From CAYVBJ01 sp964415185 (GTDB lineage: Bacteria > Bacteroidota > Rhodothermia > Balneolales > Balneolaceae): a stretch of DNA of 16,853 nucleotides. The notes under the pieces are model-generated. The model had not been told where the DNA came from, did not search any database, and was given only the letters and a program-made list of their open reading frames with translations. Below, in pieces: positions 1-6,691 of this stretch; positions within the stretch are counted from its first letter, which is position 1, and every line of letters starts with the position of its first letter. The position numbers were made by a program, and so were the translations under genes. The stretch is from positions 1-16,853 of the forward strand of contig CAYPZI010000055.1 in NCBI GenBank assembly GCA_964415185.1, given 5' to 3'.

Positions 1-38
1 AGGGTGAGAGATCAAACCAGGGACTTTGCATGAATGAG

Positions 39-70
39 TCATCCGTCAAGGGCCGAACATGGTCGGATGA
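39..70 (-). terminator. Weak hairpin just past the P-type ATPase stop
   Basis: Perfect 7-bp inverted repeat TCATCCG (39-45) / CGGATGA (64-70) with an 18-nt loop. It lies 11 nt downstream of the ATPase stop on the minus strand. There is no T-tract after it on that strand, so it is not a canonical intrinsic terminator. Its position after the gene is the main argument for a role in termination or 3'-end protection. It may be chance. Confidence 0.22.
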
Positions 71-80
71 ATGGCTGGAG

Positions 81-2765
81 CTATTTTGTTTTATAAACCA
101 GTCCGACAAGATAAGGTATCAAACTCGCTCCAAGTAATAATATCCATCCGTAAGTACCCGGGTTTTCAGTGTTCAGTAAACCGGATAGACCGGGAATATA
201 AACGGTGGCTATCAACAGAAAGATGCATAATATGATTGAGCCGGTCACATATGGATTTTTGGTTATATCATTCAGAAAGAAACCTGTATCTGCGTCACGA
301 AGATTGTTTGTAAACCATAATTTTGAAAATGCGAGTGTTAGAAAAGAAACGGTAACAGCCTGGTTCGAATTGAAATCCAAAACATAAATGGCAACAGATA
401 ATGAGCCCAATACTGAAAGTGATATTACTAAAGACCAGAACCCGATATCTGTCCAGTGCCTGTTTGTCAATACCGGCTCAGATTTCGGCCGAGGTTTTTG
501 ATTCATAATATTTTTCGTGCCTTTACCCATTCCAAGTGCCAGGGCAGGAAATACATCAGTTATCATGTTCAGGTATAAAATCTGGAGAGGCAGAAGAGGA
601 ATCGGAAAAAAGAAAAGACCTCCGATAACAGTTGCAATGGTTACGGCAAGAACCTCGGCAACATTCGTGCAAAGCATAAACATCACTGATTTTCTGATAT
701 TGGTGAATATGATCCGCCCGTACCGTACTGCTGTGACAATCGATGAAAATGCATCATCCAGCAGTATCATATCTGCAACCTGTTTTGCGGCATCGGTTCC
801 TCTTTCACCCATTGCGATCCCAATATCCGCTTTTTTCAATGCCGGGGCATCATTTACCCCGTCTCCCGTCATGGCAACTGTGTAGCCGTTATTCTGCAGC
901 ATTTTAATCAGAAAAAGTTTCTTTTCAGGGCTTACCCTGGCAAAGACATTGCTATTAAGCAAGTTTTCCTGTTGAGACAATGATATTTTTTCCGGATCCT
1001 CGATTTTACTGCTATGTATGTAACCGGCTTTTTCTTCAGAAACAATACCTGTCTGAAAAGCTATGGCTGAAGCTGTAGCTCCTTGGTCGCCGGTAACCAT
1101 AATAACCCGTATTCCCGCATTTTGGCACTCGTCTATTGCTTTCGGAACTTCTTTGCGGGGCGGATCAATCAGGCAGGCCAAGCCAAGAAAACATAAATCA
1201 TTGAAAGGCTTCTCATCTTCATGATTTGAACATTTCTCGGCAAGGGCAAGCACCCTTAATCCCTGATTGGCAAACTGATCAGATTTTGAAAGCCATTTCT
1301 CTTTTTCATCTTCAGAAAAAGATATCTCTGATAGTTTATCATTGAATATTTGTGTTGAAGCTTCAATCACTTTTTCAGGTGCACCTTTAACTGCAAAGTA
1401 GAATTGTTTATCGTGCCGGTGAACCGTTGCCATCATCATACGATGGGAATCAAATGGATACTCCCTGACTTCAGGATACTCTTTCAGAAGGGTTTCTTTT
1501 TCAATGCCATTAGCTAATGCAGCACGCAGCAAAGCTGTTTCTGTGGGATCACCTTGTTCATCTTCAGCAATTTTATCGTTATCTGTGTCTGTAACAGATG
1601 CGTTATTACACAAAACCGAAACGGTCAAAAGCTTTTCAGTTAACGTTTTGCCATTTGCAGATTTGCCGGAGTTTGTATCAGCAGCCTTTTTTTTAGTCTC
1701 AAAATCACCCGCATTTGAAGAGAGTAGGGCAAGGGTCATATGGTTTTCGGTCAGTGTACCTGTTTTATCCGTACAGATTACACCAGTTGCCCCAAGTGTT
1801 TCAACTGCTTCCAGCTTATTGATCAGTACATTTTTTTTGGCCATCACATGCATTCCCCTTGCAAGGGCAATTGTTGCAACAATTGGCAGGCCCTCAGGAA
1901 TTGCAGCTACCCCGAGAGCAATTGCCGTTTCTATCATTTTGGCGGGATCCTGGCCAACTACAATACCTGTTATACCAATCAAGAAAGCAATTCCAAGTGT
2001 TATCCAGGCAAGTTTCTTCCCCAGGTTGTCGAGCTTTACCTGTAAAGGCGTTTCACTCTTTTCAGCTTCTTCTACAAGCTCTGAGATTTTTCCGAGCTCG
2101 GTGTTCATGCCTGTGCCGGTCACAACTCCTTTTCCGCTTCCTTCTGTGATCACAGTGCCTTTGAAAAGCATGGATGTTTGATCGGAAATTTCTGCATTTT
2201 CCTGAACGGACTCCGTATTTTTCAACACGGATACTGATTCTCCCGTCAACGAGGCTTCATTCACAGTTATACGATTAGCTTCAACAAGCCGGATATCAGC
2301 CGGTATTATATCCCCGCTCTCAAAAATCACGATATCACCCGGAACCAAATTAGCTGTTTCTATTTCTGATTCGGCTTGATCGCGTAAAATCCGGATGGTA
2401 TCACTTTCCAGTTCCTGCAATGCTTCCATAGAACGCAGGGATTTCCATTCGGTAAAAAAGCCGATAGATGCATTTACCAGCAGTACAATTCCAATAGCCG
2501 CTGCTTCCGTATAATGACCAAATAGTAGAGCAAAAACAGCAGCGATTACCAGCACAATAATGACGATACTTTTGAACTGATCCAGTAATATTGTATACCA
2601 GGCTTTTTTTGAAGTTTTTCTAATCCTGTTTTGTCCAACTGCTGATAATCGTTTTTTAACTTCTGTGCTGCTCAGGCCTGTGTCCGTAGAGGTTTTAAGG
2701 TTATTCAAAACCTCCTCAACTGGTAAGGCATGATAATTTTTATTTTTAATACGGTCTCCTGTCAT
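81..2765 (-). CDS. P2A-type (Ca2+-ATPase-like) cation-translocating P-type ATPase
   Basis: Inner-membrane ion pump of 894 aa, full length for the family. Domain order: N-terminal cation-ATPase domain (about 10-75), M1-M2, actuator domain with TGES (174-177), M3-M4 with PEGLP (290-294), phosphorylation motif DKTGTLT (Asp333), nucleotide-binding KGAPE (460-464), DPPR (534-537), TGD (558-560), hinge TGDGVNDAP (633-641), then M5-M10. Residues matching the SERCA Ca2+ sites are present: Val-Ala-Ala-Ile-Pro-Glu in M4, Asn701 and Glu704 in M5, Asn733, Thr736 and Asp737 in M6. The acidic M8 residue of SERCA seems replaced by a hydrophobic one. Family knowledge therefore points to Ca2+ export, possibly one ion per cycle, but Mn2+ or another cation is not excluded. 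It is a single gene, divergent from korA, with no Shine-Dalgarno before its ATG start. Confidence 0.95.
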   Translation of the reverse strand: MTGDRIKNKNYHALPVEEVLNNLKTSTDTGLSSTEVKKRLSAVGQNRIRKTSKKAWYTILLDQFKSIVIIVLVIAAVFALLFGHYTEAAAIGIVLLVNASIGFFTEWKSLRSMEALQELESDTIRILRDQAESEIETANLVPGDIVIFESGDIIPADIRLVEANRITVNEASLTGESVSVLKNTESVQENAEISDQTSMLFKGTVITEGSGKGVVTGTGMNTELGKISELVEEAEKSETPLQVKLDNLGKKLAWITLGIAFLIGITGIVVGQDPAKMIETAIALGVAAIPEGLPIVATIALARGMHVMAKKNVLINKLEAVETLGATGVICTDKTGTLTENHMTLALLSSNAGDFETKKKAADTNSGKSANGKTLTEKLLTVSVLCNNASVTDTDNDKIAEDEQGDPTETALLRAALANGIEKETLLKEYPEVREYPFDSHRMMMATVHRHDKQFYFAVKGAPEKVIEASTQIFNDKLSEISFSEDEKEKWLSKSDQFANQGLRVLALAEKCSNHEDEKPFNDLCFLGLACLIDPPRKEVPKAIDECQNAGIRVIMVTGDQGATASAIAFQTGIVSEEKAGYIHSSKIEDPEKISLSQQENLLNSNVFARVSPEKKLFLIKMLQNNGYTVAMTGDGVNDAPALKKADIGIAMGERGTDAAKQVADMILLDDAFSSIVTAVRYGRIIFTNIRKSVMFMLCTNVAEVLAVTIATVIGGLFFFPIPLLPLQILYLNMITDVFPALALGMGKGTKNIMNQKPRPKSEPVLTNRHWTDIGFWSLVISLSVLGSLSVAIYVLDFNSNQAVTVSFLTLAFSKLWFTNNLRDADTGFFLNDITKNPYVTGSIILCIFLLIATVYIPGLSGLLNTENPGTYGWILLLGASLIPYLVGLVYKTK

Positions 2766-3007
2766 TTAATCTTTTTTGAGTGTAAAGAACATTTGGTAGC
2801 AGCCGAAAATTAACCGGGCTCAGAAGCAAAATATATTCAAAGTATTTGATTCTTATATGAAGATTGATTTTTCTGATTCTTGAGAATATACTCAAACGAT
2901 TCATCATGAAAGCATTTGGGGCTGACGATGAGATCTAACCACATGTATTGCGCGGCCGAGTCACCGGTTGAATAGATAAATCAGACCACCCCATCCGAAA
3001 AATTTAA

Positions 3008-3070
3008 ATTGATGATGATTTTGACTTTAAAAATGGAGATATTTAACATATTGCCTGATTTATCATCAAT
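3008..3070. promoter_or_regulatory. Inverted 9-mers bracketing the korA promoter
   Basis: ATTGATGAT (3008-3016) and its exact reverse complement ATCATCAAT (3062-3070) lie on either side of the candidate korA promoter, the right arm ending 8 nt before the korA ATG. One G-T and one A-T pair extend the match inward. A transcript starting near 3056 would lack the left arm, so paired operator half-sites are more plausible than an mRNA hairpin. AT-rich chance similarity remains possible. Confidence 0.3.
3021..3049 (+). promoter_or_regulatory. Candidate sigma70-like promoter for korAB
   Basis: TTGACT (3021-3026), a 17-nt spacer, then TAACAT (3044-3049): 5/6 and 4/6 matches to the -35 and -10 consensus. 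Predicted initiation near 3056 leaves a leader of about 23 nt to the korA ATG at 3079. If the host uses the Bacteroidota-type promoter (TTTG / TAnnTTTG), this call would be wrong, and I see no clear match to that form here. Confidence 0.35.
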
Positions 3071-3078
3071 AAAAATTT

Positions 3079-4944
3079 ATGAATACCAAAGATCAGATAC
3101 GCGACGAAGTTACCATTCGATTTGCAGGTGATTCCGGTGATGGCATGCAGCTTACCGGATCGCTCTTCACCAATACAACAGCTCTTGAGGGAAATGACCT
3201 CAGAACACTGCCTGAGTTTCCTGCTGAAATTCGTGCACCTGCCGGCACTGTGCCGGGTGTATCCTCTTTTCAGCTTCAATTCGGCAGTAAAGAGATTATG
3301 ACTCCCGGCGATGTATGTGATGTTCTTGTAGTTATGAATTCTGCGGCCCTAAAGGCAAATCTCGGGTTATTGAGAAGAGGCGGAACTATTATAGCAAATA
3401 CGGCAGGGTTCGACAGGCGTAACCTGAACCTGGCCAAGTACGGTGAAGACGAAAACCCCCTTGAAGACAGTTCCCTTGCCGATTACACTGTTATTGAAGT
3501 GGATATTACAAAACTGACCAAAGAGAGCCTGTCTGAAAAGGATCTATCATACAAGGATGTAGAGAGATCGAAGAATATGTTTGTACTGGGATTGCTTTAC
3601 TGGATGTACAATCGTCCGCTTGATTCTACGATTGCTTTTTTGAAAAAGAAATTTGCCAAAAAACCGGATATAGCCGAAGCCAATATCAAGGTACTGAAAG
3701 ACGGTTTTAATTTTGGCGATAATACCGAAATTTTCACTACTCGTTATACGGTAAAAGAAGCCGCAATTGAACCGGGAACTTACCGTAATATTACGGGAAA
3801 CGATTCTACTGTTTTGGGTCTCGTATCTGCGGCAAGAAAAAGTAACCTTCCGCTGTTTTTTGGTTCTTACCCGATCACTCCTGCATCAGATGTGCTTCAT
3901 GGATTATCGCGCTTGAAAAATTTTGGAGTCTATACTTTCCAGGCGGAAGATGAAATTGCTGCTGTTTCTTCAGCAATTGGTGCTGCTTTTGGCGGCAGCC
4001 TGGGAGTAACAAGTTCTTCCGGGCCCGGAATTGCTTTGAAAGGCGAAGCTATCGGTTTGGCTGTAATTTTGGAATTGCCTCTCGTTATTTTAAATATTCA
4101 GAGGGCAGGGCCGTCTACCGGTATGCCAACCAAAACGGAACAGGCGGATTTGCTTCAGGCTTTGTACGGCCGCAACGGCGAAAGTCCGGCAGTGGTTCTT
4201 GCCGCAAAAACACCGGCTGACTGTTTTGATACGGTTTTTGAAGCATGCAGGATTGCTCTTGAACATATGATTCCTGTCTATTTCATGTCGGACGGATACA
4301 TTGCCAATGGCTCCGAACCATGGAAATTTCCAAAAGAGAAGGATCTGAAAAAGATCAGTGTAAATTTCGAGCCGCCAAGAAACGGGGAAGCTGAACAGTT
4401 CCTCCCGTACGTAAGAGATGATAAACTGGTCCGATCGTGGGCAATTCCCGGAACCAAAGGTATTGAACACCGGGTAGGTGGCCTTGAAAAAGAAGACGAA
4501 ACCGGTAATGTTTCCTATGATCCGGACAATCATGAGAAAATGGTTAAACTGCGACAGGCCAAACTGGATAAAATTGCGGATTTTATCCCCTTGCAGAATG
4601 TTGATTCCGGACCTGAATCGGGCGATGTTGTTATACTTGGATGGGGCTCTACCTATGGATCAATCCGGACGGCAGTGCACGAACTGCGGGATGAAGGCAT
4701 GGATATATCACATATTCATCTCCGGTATCTGAATCCTTTTCCAAATAATCTCGAAAAATTGCTGAAAGGTTTTAACAAAGTGCTTGTTCCGGAAATTAAC
4801 AATGGGCAGCTTGTCAGCCTGATAAGGGACAAATTTATGATACCTGCCATTGCAATCAACAAGATTAAAGGAAGGCCTTTTGGTGTGGATGAACTCAAAC
4901 AGGAAGTTATATCCGTTCTGACAGAAAATTTAAAACAAGTGTAG
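3079..4944 (+). CDS. korA: 2-oxoacid:ferredoxin oxidoreductase alpha subunit with fused gamma domain (KorA)
   Basis: Larger subunit of a CoA-dependent 2-oxoacid (probably 2-oxoglutarate) ferredoxin oxidoreductase, which turns 2-oxoglutarate, CoA and oxidised ferredoxin into succinyl-CoA, CO2 and reduced ferredoxin. In its 621 aa the gamma domain (about 10-205, with RFAGDSGDGMQ at 14-24) precedes the alpha/POR_N domain (about 240-420, YPITP at 264-268, SSSGPG at 312-317, RAGPSTGMPT at 342-351). A C-terminal transketolase-like domain follows, with LNPFP at 551-555. YPITP is the conserved substrate/TPP-side motif of this superfamily. The gamma-alpha fusion is the form found in two-subunit KorAB enzymes such as that of Mycobacterium. 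The start codon follows an A/T-rich leader without Shine-Dalgarno. korB begins 8 nt after the stop, so the two are cotranscribed. Substrate choice among 2-oxoacids is inferred. Confidence 0.95.
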   Translation: MNTKDQIRDEVTIRFAGDSGDGMQLTGSLFTNTTALEGNDLRTLPEFPAEIRAPAGTVPGVSSFQLQFGSKEIMTPGDVCDVLVVMNSAALKANLGLLRRGGTIIANTAGFDRRNLNLAKYGEDENPLEDSSLADYTVIEVDITKLTKESLSEKDLSYKDVERSKNMFVLGLLYWMYNRPLDSTIAFLKKKFAKKPDIAEANIKVLKDGFNFGDNTEIFTTRYTVKEAAIEPGTYRNITGNDSTVLGLVSAARKSNLPLFFGSYPITPASDVLHGLSRLKNFGVYTFQAEDEIAAVSSAIGAAFGGSLGVTSSSGPGIALKGEAIGLAVILELPLVILNIQRAGPSTGMPTKTEQADLLQALYGRNGESPAVVLAAKTPADCFDTVFEACRIALEHMIPVYFMSDGYIANGSEPWKFPKEKDLKKISVNFEPPRNGEAEQFLPYVRDDKLVRSWAIPGTKGIEHRVGGLEKEDETGNVSYDPDNHEKMVKLRQAKLDKIADFIPLQNVDSGPESGDVVILGWGSTYGSIRTAVHELRDEGMDISHIHLRYLNPFPNNLEKLLKGFNKVLVPEINNGQLVSLIRDKFMIPAIAINKIKGRPFGVDELKQEVISVLTENLKQV

Positions 4945-4952
4945 GGTTTACT

Positions 4953-6026
4953 ATGTCAATTCAAACGAAGATCGACCAACATATCACTAACGGAAATACG
5001 AAAAACAAAAAATATTCCGGTAAAGACTTTTCTTCTGATCAGGATGTTCGATGGTGCCCGGGTTGTGGTGATTACACAATTCTGAAGCAAGTTCAGAATA
5101 CGATGCCTGATATCGGCGTAGCCAAAGAGGATATTGTTTTTATATCCGGTATCGGTTGTGCTGCACGGTTTCCTTACTATATGGATACTTTTGGAATGCA
5201 CTCCATACATGGAAGGGCACCTGCTATTGCTACAGGCCTGAAAGTTTCAAGGCCTGAATTGAGCGTTTGGATCGTAACTGGTGATGGTGACTCTTTATCT
5301 ATTGGCGCCAATCACTTTGTACAATTACTTAGAAGAAATGTAGACGTAAATTTGCTCCTTTTTAATAACCAGATTTACGGGCTGACCAAAGGACAGTATT
5401 CACCTACAGCTCCGGAAGGTTCCGTTACAAAATCTACTCCGTTTGGTTCTGTTGATCACCCGTTTAATCCGCTTTCACTAAGCCTGGGTGCAGATGGCAC
5501 ATTTGTAGCAAGGGCAATGGACCGTGACCCGAAACATCTTCAGAAAATGCTGAAGCGAACCCATGAGCACAAGGGGGCCTCTATGCTTGAAATTTATCAA
5601 AATTGTATTGTATTCAATGACGGAGCTTTTGAGCTTTTCACCGACAAGAAATCGCGTCCGCGCGAAGCGATCTACCTTGAGCAGGGCGAACCTCTTGTTT
5701 TCGGTAAGGATAATGATCTGGGTGTACGCCTGGACGGGTTGAAACCGGAAGTGGTTTCTCTGGAAGAGAGTAACTACAGCAAAGATGACCTCTGGATTCA
5801 CGACGAAACGGATTCGACTAAAGCATATCTGTTGTCAAGATTTTTTGATACCCCAGAGCCCGGAGATGAGTATAACTTGCCAAGGCCGTTTGGCGTTTTA
5901 TTTGCGGTTAATCGCCCTGTATATGATGAAGGGGTAAAGGCACAGGTTGATCATGAAATAGAACGAAAAGGAGTTGGGGACCTGGATAAGCTCCTTACAG
6001 GACCGGAAACATGGGTCGTGAAGTAA
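4953..6026 (+). CDS. korB: 2-oxoacid:ferredoxin oxidoreductase beta subunit (KorB)
   Basis: Catalytic TPP-binding partner of the preceding KorA, 357 aa, cytoplasmic. The TPP/Mg2+ motif is GDGD at 110-113, followed by NNQIYGLTKGQ at 138-148. Cys35 and Cys38 (in WCPGCGD), Cys69 (GIGCA) and Cys218 (YQNC) have the spacing expected for the single [4Fe-4S] cluster bound by beta subunits in this family. No separate ferredoxin-type (delta) domain is fused or encoded nearby, so an external ferredoxin must take the electrons. The roughly 55-residue C-terminal segment after residue 300 is typical of the KorB group rather than of short archaeal beta subunits. It is translated just after korA, with no Shine-Dalgarno in the 8-nt gap, which suggests translational coupling. 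2-Oxoglutarate as substrate is inferred from family resemblance. Confidence 0.94.
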   Translation: MSIQTKIDQHITNGNTKNKKYSGKDFSSDQDVRWCPGCGDYTILKQVQNTMPDIGVAKEDIVFISGIGCAARFPYYMDTFGMHSIHGRAPAIATGLKVSRPELSVWIVTGDGDSLSIGANHFVQLLRRNVDVNLLLFNNQIYGLTKGQYSPTAPEGSVTKSTPFGSVDHPFNPLSLSLGADGTFVARAMDRDPKHLQKMLKRTHEHKGASMLEIYQNCIVFNDGAFELFTDKKSRPREAIYLEQGEPLVFGKDNDLGVRLDGLKPEVVSLEESNYSKDDLWIHDETDSTKAYLLSRFFDTPEPGDEYNLPRPFGVLFAVNRPVYDEGVKAQVDHEIERKGVGDLDKLLTGPETWVVK

Positions 6027-6072
6027 GCCATTTATCTCCCACGGATCTAAACTTTATTCGCACCACACAATC

Positions 6073-6190
6073 AACGCGAGCGTCCACTCGCGAATGTACG
6101 CCACAAACCCACCAATAACCAAACGCGAGCGTCCGCTTGTGCATGTATGCCACAAATCCACCAATAACCAAACGCGAGCTTCCGCTCGTG
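6073..6190. repeat. 49-bp tandem repeat (two full units and one partial)
   Basis: Unit 1 spans 6073-6121, unit 2 spans 6122-6170, and a truncated unit 3 spans 6171-6190. By eye, units 1 and 2 agree at 43 of 49 positions. Each unit starts with the 20-bp hairpin repeat and continues with a 29-bp tail rich in A and C (ends CCACCAATAACCA). Similar but more diverged tails follow the copies at 6237 and 6575, so hairpin plus tail seems to be the spreading unit. Confidence 0.85.
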
Positions 6191-6291
6191 TATTAAATAA
6201 AACAATGGCACACCACAACCATCGTCCTCCCAAACTAACGCAAGCGTCCGCTTGTGCAAATACGCCCCAAACCCAAATCCAATAGATATAT

Positions 6292-6312
6292 TGTGGATAA
6301 CTTTGTGGAAAA
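6292..6312. promoter_or_regulatory. Pair of DnaA-box-like 9-mers
   Basis: TGTGGATAA (6292-6300) is the exact reverse complement of the consensus DnaA box TTATCCACA. TGTGGAAAA (6304-6312) is a one-mismatch copy in the same orientation, its start 12 bp further on. AT-rich sequence follows, and a further weak match TTATCCAAA lies at 6653-6661. This could be part of oriC or a DnaA-titration site. Against an origin, flanking genes on both sides converge on the site and no replication gene is in view. Confidence 0.4.
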
Positions 6313-6456
6313 GTTGTTTAAAAATAAATGCTTATATCCCTTGACAATCAACCGGAAATTGATGTAATTACAGGTGAGTACAGTTGTCGAAAATACTAAG
6401 GTAGGATCGACAGTATAGCCGAAAACAGACCGCGGCTAATTTGATTGATTTTTTCA

Positions 6457-6503
6457 AACCGAAGAAACTGATGAAATGTACTCCGGTTATTTTTTTATTT
6501 TTT
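6457..6503 (+). terminator. Possible terminator-like stem with T-tract
   Basis: AACCG (6457-6461) can pair with CGGTT (6484-6488), followed by A then T7, A, T6. The stem is short and the loop is 22 nt, so this is a poor intrinsic terminator. It is listed because it is the only stem followed by a T-run in the korB downstream region, but it is about 430 bp past the korB stop. Confidence 0.18.
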
Positions 6504-6691
6504 GAAGACTGGTTGCCCAATTGTTTGCTCCCTGAATCTCAAAACCCAACCCCGCAAGCGTCCGCCCCCAAACTAACGCGAGCGTCCGCTCGTGCATCCA
6601 TGACACCAAACCCAATCCCGCAAGCGTCCGCTCGTGTAAATACTACTACTTTTTATCCAAAAAAACGTCCGCTCGTGAAATCCTCCACTAC

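Larger units (their letters stand above)
2766..3078. other. Divergent intergenic region between the ATPase gene and korA
   Basis: 313 bp between two divergent starts, so it must hold promoters for both genes. It has no convincing ORF; the only ATG-started frames are about 8-10 codons. It contains a small inverted repeat TTGAG-N6-CTCAA (2880-2895), the sigma70-like korA promoter candidate (3021-3049) and the ATTGATGAT/ATCATCAAT inverted pair around it (3008-3070). I could not identify a convincing promoter for the minus-strand ATPase gene. Confidence 0.6.
6073..6676. repeat. REP-like hairpin repeat cluster, about eight copies
   Basis: Consensus AACGCGAGCGTCCGCTCGTG. Copies: 6073-6092, 6122-6141, 6171-6190, 6237-6256, 6551-6565 (truncated), 6575-6594, 6617-6636 and 6664-6676 (truncated). 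All have the same orientation. The core is an inverted repeat CGAGC-GTCC-GCTCG, which extends to a 7-bp stem with one G-T pair. Copies differ in ways that keep pairing: CAAGC with GCTTG at 6237, and CGCGAG with CTCGCG at 6073. Repeats of this kind usually sit between convergent genes and are mobilised by a RAYT-type transposase; none is encoded here. Roles in transcript 3' ends or as gyrase/IHF sites are inference. Confidence 0.8.
6027..6691. other. Repeat-rich intergenic region between convergent genes
   Basis: 665 bp between the 3' ends of korB (plus) and the GATase-like gene (minus), the longest non-coding stretch in the window. It holds about eight copies of a REP-like hairpin repeat in two groups (6073-6256 and 6551-6676). 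Between them is a repeat-free core (6257-6550) with two DnaA-box-like 9-mers and weak stem-loops, including TAGCCG/CGGCTA at 6416-6438. Open frames across it contain the translated repeat and look spurious. No tRNA or clear protein gene was seen. Confidence 0.8.

Noticed and set aside
1504..2181. 225-codon plus-strand frame inside the P-type ATPase gene
   Set aside because: It is antisense to a strongly conserved ATPase region; length is explained by codon bias of the real gene and the product resembles nothing.
2880..2895. TTGAG-N6-CTCAA as a regulator operator
   Set aside because: Five-base arms in AT-rich sequence and no recognised regulator gene nearby; noted only in the intergenic description.
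6073..6190. CRISPR array
   Set aside because: The 49-bp units are contiguous tandem copies: the segment between hairpins is itself repeated, so there are no unique spacers, and no cas gene is present.
6094..6285. Open frames over the hairpin repeats on both strands (6071-6259 minus, 6094-6285 plus, 6441-6809 plus)
   Set aside because: Their products are mostly the translated repeat (RASAR, HAQADAR-type strings), with no conserved domain, no coding-like composition and, for the last, an overlap into the real minus-strand gene.
6385..6412. TGTCGA/TCGACA inverted repeat as a small-RNA or operator site
   Set aside because: Six perfect pairs with a 16-nt loop and only wobble extension; not distinguishable from chance, with no promoter or terminator around it.
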